Source: Diphasiastrum complanatum (Eukaryota > Streptophyta > Lycopodiopsida > Lycopodiales > Lycopodiaceae). Taken from it: DNA of 64,000 nucleotides. Made by a program: the position numbers and the translations under genes. Position 1 is the first letter of the stretch. Each line of letters begins with the position of its first letter. A model generated the notes under the pieces. That model did not search any database and was not told the DNA's origin. It saw only the letters and a program-made list of their open reading frames with translations. Of this stretch, positions 1 through 12,161 are shown piece by piece. The stretch spans positions 2,869,638-2,933,637 of the forward strand of contig CM055109.1 of the NCBI GenBank assembly GCA_029204225.1, read 5' to 3'.

Positions 1-43
1 ATCCGTTGGGCTAATAATAGTTTTTTTACAACTTCAAATATGC

Positions 44-828
44 CTAAACCTTATCCACATCACATAACTCAAAAAATGTCACACAAGGATAGCTATTTTC
101 CATGAAGCAAACATAGATTATAAGGTGTTTCTTAGAAGAATGATCTGTGGACTCATCTATCATGACACTATAATATTTACTAGATTTAATTTTAGTCAAT
201 ATAGACTCTTTAAGCGCAATACTAAGATACTTGATAAAAATAGCACATGGTTTACCATTCTCATATATACCACGAGGGACATCGGGAGCACGAGATGCCC
301 GTAAATAGATCAGAATATCTTCAAAATATGTGAAAGCAAAATTATGTTTAGCAATAAAATATGCCGAACAAAAAAGATGTTGTACAGAGGTATCCACACT
401 TAGAGCTTGCTTCTTCATTCCTTCTTCAAAAGATTTCCTGCCATCCTTCACAACCCAGTTAGAAATCTTATGTGATTCAGACTTTGCATGATTTTTAATA
501 GCACTAAGTTTGATATTTATAGAACCATTTCTACCATATTTTGTACGATTATTAGGATTTTTTTCACACCATGTACAGAAAACACGACCAATGGTTTTTA
601 TCGAATCTAACCCATGGAAATGTGTCCTTCCAACTAGGACATTAAGCTTTGATAGCTTTTTTTATTTGATCAACTTCCTCTATGGATTTTCCATCTAAAT
701 TAATATCAGTTAAATGAATAGGATTATTAGTAGAACTACCTACTACACTTGGAACTTTTAGATGTATCAGGAACATTAACTTTTTCAAAGCCAGGAATAC
801 TGAAAAGAGTCTTTTGACGTTTAGACAT
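44..828 (-). pseudogene. hAT-like transposase-derived gene, TTF zinc finger/DUF4371 region, broken
   Basis: The minus strand reads a protein resembling the N-terminal half of plant ZMYM1/ZNF862-like hAT-derived proteins. From about 600 down to 451 it has a TTF-type finger (GRVFCTWCEKNP, then H-x5-H as NHAKSESH). From 451 to 44 follows a DUF4371-like segment with CSAYFIAKHNFAF and the family signature SSKYYSVMIDESTD. A start is visible at 828 (MSKRQKTLF). The frame is lost at least twice: a stop after CSR near 736, and a shift near 620-600. A further stop lies at 44, so the hAT catalytic core is absent or beyond the window edge. Such proteins bind DNA and derive from cut-and-paste transposases. 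Homology is recognised by eye from motifs; loss of function is clear from the stops. Confidence 0.75.
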
Positions 829-1344
829 GATCTACGAAGTGATAAAAACAAAATATTATAGACCTAAAGTGATATACTTTAAAACAGAAGATTTTTGACT
901 AAAAACAGATAAGTAGACTGTAGAATGAAACTACAGTTAATGAACTTCGAATTGAAATAAATAAAATTGTAGCATAACAAGAAAACTAAGTAGTGAGAAA
1001 CTTCAACAATGTCAGGGTAATATCTTGAGCATTCAGATTTATCATTTACTTTGTAATGACCGGACCTTAAAGGCAAATAAAACTAGCACAATTAATTAGT
1101 GCATGAAAAACAGATTACATGGTAAAAGCTCCTAAAACCAGCACATATCATATTAGTCATTAGACATAAATTTTCATAGATATCAATGATTTTTCTTACA
1201 ACTGAAGATGACTTACAAGTTACAGTGTCTGCTGAATGCTTGCATTGCTTCATAACCACACAACAGCAAGAGTGACTGCTTCATAACCACACAACACCAA
1301 ACATGATTTAGACTCCACTGTCCAGAGAGCTCAAAGAGCACCAA

Positions 1345-1546
<202 letters not shown>

Positions 1547-2483
1547 GATTATTTCTTGAGTGGTTGTTGCTTGCACCAAATTCTAATTTGTAAAATGTTT
1601 AAGACTGAGAAAAAGCTTAGAGACTGCATGAATCTATACTTTACAGTGCATGAAAAAACTTTGATTTCAGAATTTAGAGAGTGTCATTTTAGCCTCCAAA
1701 GAAAGCAAGGTGTCTTATTTATTGATGCCCATTATTGAATCTTGAATCCTAATGCACTGATAGGGAGACTGGAGGTCACTGGACTTTGGAGCACACAGTG
1801 CACATGCAAGTTACAGCCAACACAAGCCTTAGTACTAGTTAGTAGCAATTTGCAAAATAATGACTAGTCACTGACAACTTACAAGTATTGGATGAACTGT
1901 GAACATGTTCACATATCATAGACTATAGTGCTAGAAATTCAAACTTTAGTATCTAGAAGATTCAAGAAACATTCAAGAACTTAGAAATCTCAGAAATTTG
2001 AAACAAAGCTTCTGCAATTGAGAGACAATGAGAGAGCTTTCAGCACTGAATCAGCAATAAGCATCCACGATTCCACACTACAGTGACTGCACAGTGCATT
2101 TCCATAAGTAGTGCTCCACTGGTACTTACAACTAGCGCAGTCAGATTTCGCTGAAAAATGAGAGCTGAAAACCAAAAGTCCAGATTTCGCTGAAAAATGA
2201 GAGTTGAAAAGCAAAAGTTAAAACTTCTAAATTCAAGAATCTGAAGACAGAAGATTCTAGAAACTCAAGAGTCAGAATAGTAGAAACTCAGGAGTCAGGA
2301 GTCAAAAGATTTGAGAAAGAGGTTGTCAATTGGAGGCTGGCCGCTGGAGCTCTCTGAGACTCTGAATCGCGATGGAGAGAGAGGAAGAGCGTGCGCCCTG
2401 CAGCAGCGTGCTCACTGCTCAGTGCTAAATCCTTCTGAATCGTTCTGATTCCTGATTCCTTTTGATTCCGAGGTTCTAGCTTT

Positions 2484-3106
2484 TTCTTGGAAAACAAGAA
2501 GCATTATGGGAAAGATCTCCAAGAGGGTTGGCTCAGTTGGTGAGCTTGACATCCAAAGTTTCTTTGGTCCCAAGTTCGAGACTCCCCTTGAAAACCAAGA
2601 AGCATTATGGGTAAGATGCCCAACGGAGTTGGCTCAATTTGTCAACTTGACATCCAAAATTGCTTTGGTCCCAAGTTCGAGACTCCCCTTGAAAACCGAG
2701 AAGCATAATGGGAAAGATGCCCAACGAGGTTGGCTCTGTTGGTCAACTTGAAATCCAAAGTTTCTTTGGTCCCAAGTTTGAGACTCTCCTTGGAAACCAA
2801 AAAGCATTGTGAAAAAGATTTTCAATAGAGTTGGCTTCATTGGTTAGCTGGCATCCAAAGTTTCTTTGGTCCCAAGTTTGAGCCTCCTCTTGGAAACCAA
2901 AAAACATTATGGGATAATCTAAGGCTTGGCTCAATTGGTTAACTGACATCCAAAGTTTCTTTGGTCCTAGGTTCAAGCACCTCTTGGAAATCAATATGTA
3001 TTATGGAAAAGATTACAATCATGTTGGTTACCTTGGCATTCAAAGCTTCTTAGGTCCTGAGTTTGAGCCTTCTCTTGGAAACCAAGAAACATTATGGAAA
3101 AGATTG
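2484..3106. repeat. Tandem array, seven copies of a ~101 bp unit
   Basis: The motif GCATTATGGG recurs at 2501, 2602, 2703, 2804, 2904, about 2998 and about 3089, giving periods of 101, 101, 101, 100, 94 and 91 bp. Each unit carries the core TTTCTTTGGTCCCAAGTT. The first four copies are the most alike and the later ones are diverged and shortened. The unit length is not a multiple of three, so a coding repeat is unlikely despite short open frames on both strands. No known satellite family was recognised. Confidence 0.9.
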
Positions 3107-3268
3107 AGAAAGTAGTTTCACCCTAATGTTTTGCCCTCAAAATAGGTGCATCAAAATTGGTTTGAGCTTTTGCTCTTGTTCTTGCTCTATATCAGTATTT
3201 CCATCGTAAAGCCAAGTTCAAAAATTATTTTAATATTTTGGGGGTGCTTCCAAAAGCAAAATGTATTA

Positions 3269-3296
3269 GGTAATGGCCATTGGGAGGGCCATTACC
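3269..3296. other. Perfect 10 bp inverted repeat with 8 bp loop
   Basis: GGTAATGGCC at 3269-3278 pairs with GGCCATTACC at 3287-3296. It sits in a GC-richer stretch (3240-3420) that later repeats ACCATTACC near 3389. It may be part of a small MITE-like repeat, but no target duplication is visible. Confidence 0.6.
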
Positions 3297-3464
3297 AAAA
3301 ATAACTGGGGACCCGAGTAGCGAGTGGCGGAGGCCACGAGCTCCTCGGGGACAAAATTATTTGTGGTAATGTCCCGACCAATTGACCATTACCTGACGTA
3401 ATTGTCATTGGGTTGATTTTATGGGTGCTCTCTCTTTTTCTTGGCAAGCCTCAGGGTGTTCTCT

Positions 3465-3501
3465 CCCCCCCCCCCCCCCCCTCAGGCACACGAGTGCTCT
3501 C

Positions 3502-3567
<66 letters not shown>

Positions 3568-3870
3568 CCTCTCTCTCCCTCTCTCTCTCTAAGCAACAGA
3601 GCTCTCTCTCGCCCACAGGCAGTGAAGCTCTCTCTCGTTATGCATGAGAGCTATCTCTCCCTATCTATGAAGCAGAGTGCTCTCTTTCCCCCTCTCTCAT
3701 GGAGTAGTTCGCAGGCAGATCTTCTTCTCTCTCTATGAAGCAGATCTCTATCCCTCTGTAGGCAGCAGAGCTCTCCTCTCTCTCTGATGCAGCAGTTCAC
3801 AATGAGAGCAGATCTCTATCTCTCTACGCAACATAGCGCTCTCTCTCTCTCTCTCTCATGCAGTAGCTTG
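3465..3870. repeat. C homopolymer, (CT)n and degenerate CT-rich tandem DNA
   Basis: A run of about 17 C (3465-3481) is followed by (CT)n from about 3505 to 3590. A degenerate array then runs to about 3870 in which GCAG-type segments alternate with CTCTCTCTC blocks roughly every 40-60 bp. The open frames crossing it are low-complexity Ser-Leu or Arg-Glu runs and are not genes. From 3871 to 4280 nothing recognisable is seen. Confidence 0.9.
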
Positions 3871-4286
3871 CAGGCAAATATCTAAGGTTTGCCTTGTATT
3901 GGAGCATTCAAACTATAAAAATAAAGACATTGATTGCATTACAGGAAGAAAAAAAAAGTCATTTTAATGCTCAAACTCACTTAGGAGTGACACCTTAGAT
4001 TTTAGCAAATCATCACAATAGCTTACTACTATGGTAAAGCTAAAAAAAGAGGTTTTTAACGCTCAAAGTTAAGAGGTAAATATCAAGAGAAAAAACAAGT
4101 TGAGAAATCAATACACAATATAATTGTAAAATATATAAGCTAGCTAATATTACTCAACTCTTGTATGGAATAAATGAAGTTGGAGAAGCTAGAATACAAA
4201 GGAATTGACTCTTATGTAGCTGGGTGTAAAAAGACTTAAGTGGCATAAGATTGCTAGCTTATCTATATTATATAAAATAATAGTGC

Positions 4287-4344
4287 TTCGCGGGCAGCTC
4301 ACGTTGTCCGCCAACGCGTGATGGGAGTATGAGCTGCCCGTGAA
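4287..4344. other. 15 bp inverted repeat with 28 bp loop
   Basis: TTCGCGGGCAGCTCA (4287-4301) matches the reverse complement of TGAGCTGCCCGTGAA (4330-4344) at 14 of 15 positions. The GC-rich stem stands out from AT-rich flanks and lies about 400 bp upstream of two captured gene fragments. It could be the terminal or subterminal hairpin of a transposon; this is inference. Confidence 0.6.
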
Positions 4345-4383
4345 CCCTCTTTTTTTTTTAATTATTTTGAATTGATGAATTGA

Positions 4384-4386
4384 AAC

Positions 4387-4426
<40 letters not shown>

Positions 4427-4429
4427 AGA
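4384..4429. repeat. (GA)n microsatellite, interrupted
   Basis: Two GA blocks separated by a one-base slip within 46 bp. Confidence 0.95.
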
Positions 4430-4739
4430 TCGAGCTTAAAGAGAACATCTTCTGTTGCTGCAGCAAGAGCACGCCATGGCAGTGACAAAGAGGACAAGAG
4501 AAGTAGGCTTTTATTTCAACCCCAACGACGATTGTCGTCATGGCATGCTCTTCTTCTTGTTCCTCTCTGTTGATCGTTCTTCTCCTCTTCCGCCTCATCG
4601 ATCTCTACTCCTTTTTTGCCCTCCTCGCCTCATCATCAGACCCAGAAATGAATACGCCCTCTTGTCTCCTTCTGTTGCGCTCACTTGTAGTACTGCTGCT
4701 CTTCTTCACCCTTCCAGAGGTCGTCCTGGGATGGACGTC

Positions 4740-5122
4740 ACCATACAGGAGGCATTGTGGATCAACAACCCATAAAGGAGGCACTGTGGATCAACAACAA
4801 TCGGTTCAATTCTCATTGGGTTCGTGCCAAGCTACCTGTCATGCTACAATTTCAACAACGGAAGCCATCTGCTTTTTCAACACCTCGGGGCTCGGGTATG
4901 CTTATTATTTCTATCATACTCTTTTTAACTCGCCAGCACTCCGTGGCTGGCTGAGGGGGAGATGAATTTGTAGAGATGCTTAAATCCACATCGACAATCC
5001 CTAACCATGTTTCTAATGCATTTTGGTTTACCCTTAGGCATTCAGACAAACTGGTTAGAATGGAGCAGCTGGCAGGAGTTTTTCTTAGATCCATCGCAGT
5101 GGTGGGACAATAGATTGACTAA
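4740..5122 (+). pseudogene. Fragment resembling organellar ssDNA-binding protein (OSB, PDF motif)
   Basis: Plant OSB proteins bind single-stranded DNA in mitochondria or plastids and carry C-terminal PDF motifs. These run from W-x-x-F/Y-F-x-(D/N)-P-x-x-W-W-D-N-R to a GEALW...WV segment. Here EALWIN (4749) is repeated 29 bp on as KEALWINNNRFNSHWVRAKL, matching the end of a PDF motif. Then 5049-5122 reads SSWQEFFLDPSQWWDNRLTK, matching the start of the next motif. The central YPDFKHK part is missing, stops lie between the two parts, and the reading ends at ACTAAG|GTGCAC, which looks like a splice donor. A Leu-rich open frame begins at 4540, but whether it belongs to the same gene is unknown. 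Assignment is from motif memory only. Confidence 0.45.
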
Positions 5123-5538
5123 GGTGCACCTCATTTCAGGCTGCACTTGCTTTGGCTAATCACCTCTTACTTGAATTTTATTGTTGCTATGATATTATGG
5201 GTATGAAGGCGATTGGTTTGTGTAGTCGTTTTTCTTAAGTTGAAGCTTTGACTGTGATCTATATAATTATCATTCAGAAAAGTCCGGTCGCTTGAGGGCC
5301 TATGAGTTGATGGTTGGCTCAATCCCTCCTGGGTAAAAGAAAAGATGGCTTCTATGACATTGGGTCAGATACAATCTAGTGATGGATTGAGATCACGATA
5401 TGGTTTTAATCTGAAGTGTGCGGGTGTGAGATTACCACATGTCCTCCTTTTTCTCGCTCTTTCAAAATTGACAAACGCGTCATTGCCAGATACTCTCTGC
5501 TCACGATCTCCATATTTAATACCGTACTGATTTTGCAG

Positions 5539-5971
<433 letters not shown>

Positions 5972-6151
5972 AAGATACTTCCCGGTTTCAAAGGTGCCAA
6001 TGTGTTTGATGGGGCATAGGCTATAGAATAAATATTCCATATGGACGCTTGCACAAAGTAACTTGCAGAGTACGTTAACAAATACAGAGGAAACATGTGT
6101 GAGAATACCTTTTAGTTTTGTGGTGGTGATGACTGCCATACTTGTGGAACA

Positions 6152-6918
6152 TGTCGCAGAAGCGAGATTGTTTCGTGTTCGTCTTCTCCTTCTCTGTTCG
6201 TGAACAATTTTTAGTCTTTGAATTTTCTTTTCATGTTGAAGCCCTTACTGGATCTTGGACACGCGACGACGCATCACAAAACACATTCTATTCTAGCAAT
6301 CAAGACACAAAACACAAGATAAAGAGATACACAAAAATAGAGCGACTATATTGTTAGTTTGGTTTTGGAGTGAGATCGTCAGTGTCTCGCTTGTTGGCGG
6401 ATTGACACTCTGCTCTTACGCTGTGTTCTGCTCATTGGCAGACTTTCATGCACAACTATGGTGTCTTTACTTTCTTACTCTATTCGCTACGTCTCTCTCT
6501 GTCTCTTATAGATCTATGTATTCTCATCACATCGTTATGATCTAGAGAGGATCGTTTATACCTCCACTATGTGGAGTTTACAAGATAGCTAAACATAGAA
6601 TCACAAGACTAGTTAACGCTAATCAACTAGTTAGTTAATCTCTGTCGTTGCTACTCATTTCAGCAAGGCGTGAAGCCGTTGAGCTGCCAGCTGGCAGCGC
6701 GAAAGATTTTTCTTCGTTTGATTCGTAATCTCCCGTTTGCTTTCGTTCTTTTCGTAGTTTTTGTTTTGCGTCCCTTTTGCGGTTTGTGGTCCTGGTGGTG
6801 TGTTTGCAATTCGCGAATGATTCGTGAATCGTTCGTGCTTCGAGTCAAAGACACGTTGACTGTCGCGAATCATTCTCGTTTGACCTTCGTGTCTTGTTCG
6901 TGTTGCGACAAAGTTGCA
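6152..6918 (-). repeat. 3' LTR of the deleted Copia element
   Basis: Begins TGTCGCAGAAGC and ends AAGTTGCA on the plus strand, so it has TG...CA ends. It matches 8103-8868 along its whole length with scattered substitutions and small indels. The copies diverge abruptly after AAGTTGCA at 6918/8868, which fixes the boundary. Confidence 0.88.
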
Positions 6919-6924
6919 GTCAAG

Positions 6925-7560
6925 GAATTTTCTATCATCAGCGAATCATCCACGAAAATGGTCAGTATCACAAAATCCTTTCCTACTCTTTTGATGTAGA
7001 CATTACAGTCCGGTTGAGTAGGATTGAATTCTAGAGACTTTAGAAAACCATCAAGCTTTTTGTACCAGGCTCATGATGCCTGTTTTAGACCGTAGATGCA
7101 TCTCTGCAATCGATAGATATATTGTCTGTTCTCGGGGTCTTCATAGCCTTCAGGTTGTTTCATGAAAATTTCCTCCTCTAGATCTCCGTGGAGAAAGGCT
7201 GTTTTCACGTCAATTTGATGAATTTCCAGATTGTACTATGTGGCGTATGAAAGGAGTAGCCTTATGCTTGTCATCTTGACCATGGGCGAATGTGTGTCAA
7301 AATAGTGAACACCATATCTCTGAGTGTAGCCCTTCGCGACAAGCCTTGCCTTGTAGCGGCCAATGGTGCCATCTGATTTCAGCTTTTTCTTGTACACCCA
7401 CTTGCAGTCGACCACTTTTCTGTTTTCTGGCAGTGGCTCTAATGTCCATGCTGCTTCCCTCTCCTTCGTCTCTCATTAGTCTCTCATCAGTGACAAGACT
7501 AACTGCTTTGTCGAATGTCATATGTGGTAGACTTAGTATGAGCATTCTCAGCAGCTGATA
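6925..7560 (-). pseudogene. Copia reverse transcriptase fragment (RVT_2)
   Basis: Minus-strand frames read the conserved Copia RT order. First comes [16 protein letters not shown], then [27 protein letters not shown] and RCIYGLKQAS. Last is the catalytic box as IFVDDSL, where most Copia have YVDD. A stop follows GLKQAS and frames change upstream near 7440. The RT frame runs directly into the LTR just after the FVDD box, so everything downstream, including RNase H, was removed by a deletion ending at the LTR edge. Confidence 0.8.
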
Positions 7561-7596
7561 GGACGTCAATAGAGATTTCATGAAGTACATCAATTG

Positions 7597-8037
7597 CTAT
7601 GGTGCTGGGACCTGGTGCTCCTGTCCTGATGCAGCGAGTTGAGCGAAGATCGTTCTGATCTTCTCAACGTGCTGATCCAACTGGTTGCCATCCCACCATA
7701 TTGATTGCAGCTGATTGTGAAGGTGCATGACTGAAGTTGCAGTCCTCACTTCATACTTCTGCTTCAATCTTTCCCATGCTGCATGGCTGCTTTTGCAGTC
7801 TTCAATATGCATGAGTAGATCTTCATTTATGGACGAAACGATGATCACCATTGCGCGCTCATTCTTTTTGATCCATTCAGCTCTCCTCGGGTCTCCCTCT
7901 GGAGGCTGCACCTCTGAGAGCTCGGTCACCGACCAGATGCCTTCGCCCTTCAAGAGTGTTTTGATTTTGAATTTCTAGATTCTATAATTTGCGCCATCAA
8001 GACTGATTGCTACTCTGGTTTGGATTGTCGTAGCCAT
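7597..8037 (-). pseudogene. Copia gag fragment
   Basis: The frame starts at an ATG at 8037 (MATTIQTRVAISLDG), 54-66 bp after the primer site, which suits a Copia gag start. A TAG at about 7977 replaces the Trp of the usual YRIWKFK motif. The frame then continues through GEGIWSV, AWERLKQKYE and a helical segment to a stop at 7597. It lacks the zinc knuckle. It is joined to RT sequence by deletion of protease, integrase and most of pol. Confidence 0.78.
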
Positions 8038-8090
8038 ATTGTGTTGTCTGAAAGAATCATTGCTGGGATATCAGTAGTGATAACCTGTTG

Positions 8091-8102
8091 GCTCTAATAC
8101 CA
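8091..8102 (-). promoter_or_regulatory. Primer binding site, initiator tRNA-Met type
   Basis: Minus strand TGGTATTAGAGC directly abuts the LTR end (...CA). It differs by one base from the standard plant Copia site TGGTATCAGAGC. Confidence 0.85.
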
Positions 8103-8868
8103 TGTCGTAGAAGTGAGACTGTTTCGTGTTCGTTTTCTCCTTCTCTGTTCGCGAACAATTTTTTTCTTTGAATTTTCTTTTCGTGTTGAAGCCCTTACAG
8201 GATCCCAAACATGCGACTACGCATCACATAACACATTCTATTCTAGCAATCAAGACACACAACACAAGACAAAGAGATACATGAAAATAGAGCGACTATA
8301 TCGTTAGTTTGGTTTTGGAGTGAGATCGTCAGTGTCTCGCTAGTTGGTGGATTGACACTCTGCTCTTACGCTGTGTTCTGCTCGTTGGCAGAATTTCATG
8401 CACAGCTATGGTGTCTTTAATTTCTTACTCTATTCACTACGTTTCTCTCTGTCTCTTACAGATCTATGTATTCTCATCACATCGTTATGATCCAGAGATG
8501 ATCGTTTATACCTCCACTATGTGGAGTTTACAAGATAGCTAAACGTAGAATCACAAGACTAGTTAACGCTAATCAACTAGTTAGTTAATCTCCGTCGTTG
8601 CTATTCATTTCAGCTGGGCGTGAAGCCCGTTGAGCTGCCAACTGGCAGCGCGAAAGATTTTTCTTCGTTTGATTCGTAATCTCCCGTTTGCTTTCGTTCT
8701 TTTCGTTTCTTTTCGTAGTTTTCATTTTGCATCCCTTTTGTAGTTTGTGATCCTGGAGGTGTGTTTGCGATTCGCAAATCGTTCGTGCTTCAAGTCAAAG
8801 ACACGTTGACTGTCGCGAATCATTCTCGTTCGACCTTCGTGTCTTGTTCGTGCTGCGACAAAGTTGCA
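8103..8868 (-). repeat. 5' LTR of the deleted Copia element
   Basis: Partner of 6152-6918, bounded on its inner side by the primer site. Substitutions relative to its partner (for example TGTCGTAGAAGTG against TGTCGCAGAAGCG) show the insertion is not recent. Read on the minus strand it would carry the promoter, but no TATA element was confidently placed. Confidence 0.88.
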
Positions 8869-10280
8869 AGAGTTCACAATTTCTGACAAAACAGTGCAAA
8901 TTTTGCATTGCTTATGGCGGGGCATTTAGATGAGGACTAAGCAAAACTGCTTTTGATTTTTTCTTCAATTTTTGTCTCAACTATTATTGAGTTTCCCTTT
9001 AACTTCAAATTCTTTGAAATGCACATAGAGGGACTCAAACTCCCACTCTTTCAATTTAAGTGTCACTTTCAGATTAATCTCTCTCAACTGTTGCCCATCA
9101 CTGTTGCTTTCCCAATTTATGCTTTTCTCCAATTTCCATTGTGGAGGAAACCCTCCATCATCAGCTGAATTGGAAGTAGCCTCCAAGAATAGCTTTTATT
9201 TGAGTAGACATGAACAACAATACCATGTCTTCAATATCTTGATGTGTGTCTACGATGAGGCTCTGTAGGAGAGTAACAATTCCATGCTATGATACATGCT
9301 ATTGCTGGTGTGCTTGGGAGATTGACTTTGTGAACTAGGTTTGTTTGGCAATTTTTATAACAAGGATATGATTGCACTTCTATAAGAATAATCCATCTTT
9401 TTTGCAGCTTTTGGATAGGTTATCTAATAGCATTATCTTTTTGCCAGTTCTGTTTGCAGCAAGGTGATTTGATTTTCATCTTTTGAGTTTTCATTTTTCA
9501 ATTGTAGCTGCTTAATTATGCAGCTCATCATAGCATAGGCATGGCATAGTAGGTCATCCATATGGCTACTGTAACTAGAGTGCACATTGCAATCCCATTG
9601 TTAAACATTTGTATGGAAAGTGCACTGCATGAGAATTAGCCCTAACATACATTAAAAACTTTGAAGTTGTGTGATTTTTTTGTTTTTTCATTTTGATGCT
9701 TTTATGTCTTCTGAGTGCTTTTTGCTACAAAGCATTTAAGGATTAACTATTGGGTTTTTGTTATTATTTGAAGGGTATGCTATAAATTATGCAAAAAATC
9801 GGAACAAGAGCTGCCATTCATAATCACCACAGATAAGCAAACAAGGGGTGCTTATTTCCCATGTAATTTGTTTTACTTTCGTTTAAAAGTCAAATTAGGT
9901 GCCATTCAATTTTATTTAGTCTCTGAAGTCACCCAATGAGTTGGTTGTGTGAGGAGCATCTCATGTATAACTATGAGTGCAAGTACCTTGGCAAGTTGGC
10001 TATGTAGTACTATTATTAGGTTGACTATAAAGACTTGCTAAGTTGTGTGCAAAATAATAGTATGAAAGTTCTTAATTGCAATTATTGGCTTAAGAAAATG
10101 AATGTGACCAAAAACTTGATTGAAAGATCTTGTGATTTGAAAGCAAATATTATAGCTATATTATCAACTGGAAGTTGCAGTTTAGAGAATGAAGCTTGCA
10201 AATTAAGCCTATAATTATTTTAATAACCAAGATTCACATGAACACACACTTCCAAAAATGTGAGATATGCGACACACATC

Positions 10281-10284
<4 letters not shown>
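8869..10284. other. AT-rich DNA with no supported gene
   Basis: A minus-strand open frame at 8977-9186 (69 codons, hydrophilic) has no family I recognise. The remainder is AT-rich without repeats or RNA-gene signatures that I could see. Confidence 0.5.

Positions 10285-10375
<91 letters not shown>
10285..10375. repeat. (CT)n microsatellite, ~90 bp
   Basis: Pure CT dinucleotide tract. Confidence 0.98.
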
Positions 10376-10378
<3 letters not shown>

Positions 10379-10729
10379 TTGCCCGAGTATTAAAATCTAC
10401 CTTAATATCTCTCTCATTGTTCTCAAGGGTAATCTTTTCATAGTCATAGTCATGTCTAATTGTTTGGCCATTTTTAGCCATGGTCTTTTGAACCATAAGT
10501 GACAGGAGTTAGGTGTATTAATTAAGTATATGAATGTAAAGAATATTACAAATTGCAATCCAGTTGGCAAGTTGGCCTATCCCAATCACTTATTTTAAAA
10601 ATTAGAATTGAAATCATGCAAAGTTTAGAACCAAACCACATAGATATTGATAGCTTTTAGATCAACAACAAATTTTAAACTCTCGGATCACAACTTTTCC
10701 GTGGATTCTAACATTTCCTGGTTTGATCC

Positions 10730-11910
10730 TCAAAGAGTAGTGACAGCAGCATTCAACCCTGACATAGCATTCTTGAGTGCACTATTTTCAGCACTAGTGT
10801 ATTGCACATAATGAAGCAATTGTTGATTAGCAAACTGTAATTGTTGATTCAGACAAGATATGCTATGCATTCCAATATCACGCAACCTTTGACAATATCC
10901 AAGTAATCCGCTATTTCCTTCACACATAAATACAAGTAAATTTCCATAGGCGAAAAAGGCAACACTGTATTTTCACACGTGATTTGTGATAGGCGAAAAA
11001 GGCGACACTACCCTACAAAATGCCAAAGGTGCCCTTATAGAAAAGCAAAGTCACCTTGTAAAATCAAATCTTAAGGCATTTGTCAGAGTGTCACATTTTT
11101 TGCGTCTTCACCAATGTTCATTTCAGCAAAGGCTGACGTCGCGGCCTTCTCACGCTCATCCCATGCAACTGTGCAAACAGATTTGACAACAGCAGCAGTC
11201 ACCCATGATCTCCCACAAACATCATATCCACTTTGTACTTTCTTTACCTACATACATATTTGAGAAGATGAGTTACGGACTTAAAATCTGGACACAAATT
11301 GGTAGCTGGATCATTAGGATAAATTGATCCATCCACCCACAAATCTATATTCATATGATTCTTCATTCTCAATTCTCTAACTATTGCTGCAACATTTTCT
11401 ACATCTTTCGCATTTTTCTTAATAATTGGAGTGCATTCCATCGGAAGAGCAACATGCAAATGGAACATTGCCATTGTTAAAGCTACAATCATGTAAATGA
11501 ATCTACCTACAGTAAATCAATATGAATAGATCTAGCATTCCTTACTTTTGTAATGTTTATGTCACATTGAAAAATTGTCATGCCTCATATTTCACTATAA
11601 GTATACAGTGATTTCAAAAGTTTTGCCTCTCCCGCTTCAATTTTTGCATTGAGCACACCAAGATCTTCAATCTTAAAGCTCTAGTCCCAAATTTTGGAAA
11701 GAGCATGAAGGGAAGTTATTACATCTCATGCTAAACTAACTATTGTCTAACCATACTAGTTAAACGTCGAGCAAGGCCGGAAACTCCGGAAACGACGACC
11801 AGAAGCTACCGATTTTCATTCTCTCTCTACATAACCTCTCTCTCTATGTAATCTCTCTCTAAAGTGAAATTTATTAAAGCGCTCATTTTGAGCCCATATT
11901 TCCCCTAATG
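10730..11910 (-). mobile_element. Unfamiliar mobile gene family, copy A (5' part only)
   Basis: Read on the minus strand, the left end at 11910 is CATTAGGGGAAATATGGGCT, closely matching the end of copy B at 16677. A leader of about 420 bp precedes a start at 11492, or a better one at 11474, with MAMFHLHVALPM. The matching starts are LYHLHVDLS in copy B and LYHLHVDIP in copy C. The frame continues through NIDLWVDGSIYPNDPAT and HLLKYVC (to about 11250). It is cut by about 315 bp of LTR-derived DNA and resumes at 10927 with CEGNSGLLGYC, aligning with CHGKIGLLGNC of copy B. Only the first exon equivalent remains. Function is unknown; a transposon-encoded protein is inferred from copy number and the shared ends. 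Confidence 0.6.
10935..11250 (+). repeat. LTR-derived insertion inside copy A
   Basis: Segment 11107-11240 matches 19838-19960 inside the LTR at 19705-20700 (shared AAAGGCT.ACGTC, TTCTCACGCTCAT and CTTGTACTTTCTT type blocks). It splits the copy A reading frame between KYVC and EGNSGLLG. Possible target duplication TATGT on both sides is imperfectly supported. It is a truncated or rearranged copy because the LTR ends TGTTGG/CCAACA are not seen. Confidence 0.55.
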
Positions 11911-12156
11911 AAAGTCTACTTCTTTGGTTTGCAAGAACCCCTTTGCCACTAGCCTTGCCTTGTGTTTGTTGATGCTCCCATCTTGATTGTACTTCAATCT
12001 ATAGATCCATTTGCACTCAAGTGGTTTTCTTCCATGAGGAAGATCCACAAGCTTCCATGTACGATTCTCCATAAGAGCATCATACTCCTTTTGCATGGCA
12101 TCCCTCCATTCTTGTGACTCCATAGCTTCTTCAAAGCAACTTGGCTCATCAAACAT
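11905..12156 (-). pseudogene. Copia reverse transcriptase N-terminal fragment
   Basis: Minus-strand frame of 83 codons with EEAMESQEWRDAMQKEYDAL, then LVDLPHGRKPLECKWIYR and [10 protein letters not shown], the start of the Copia RVT_2 domain. It lies downstream of the integrase frame, displaced by a frameshift near 12160. The RT ends abruptly at about 11911, exactly where the terminus of copy A begins, so copy A or a deletion truncated it. No catalytic YVDD remains. Confidence 0.85.
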
Positions 12157-12161
12157 AGAAG

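Larger units (their letters stand above)
6152..8868 (-). mobile_element. Ty1/Copia LTR retrotransposon, internally deleted, both LTRs present
   Basis: Two direct repeats of about 767 bp (6152-6918 and 8103-8868) flank only 1.18 kb of internal DNA. Read on the minus strand the order is 5' LTR (8868-8103), a tRNA-Met-type primer site, gag, a reverse transcriptase piece, and 3' LTR. Protease, integrase and RNase H are missing, so the element is non-autonomous. The flanks (GAACA before 6152, AGAGT after 8868) do not match, so no target duplication is seen. Confidence 0.88.

Noticed and set aside
4540-4965. 141-codon frame with Leu-rich, signal-peptide-like N-terminus
   Set aside because: Hydrophobic composition follows from CT-rich DNA; it is not in frame with both OSB-like blocks and shows no conserved domain of its own.
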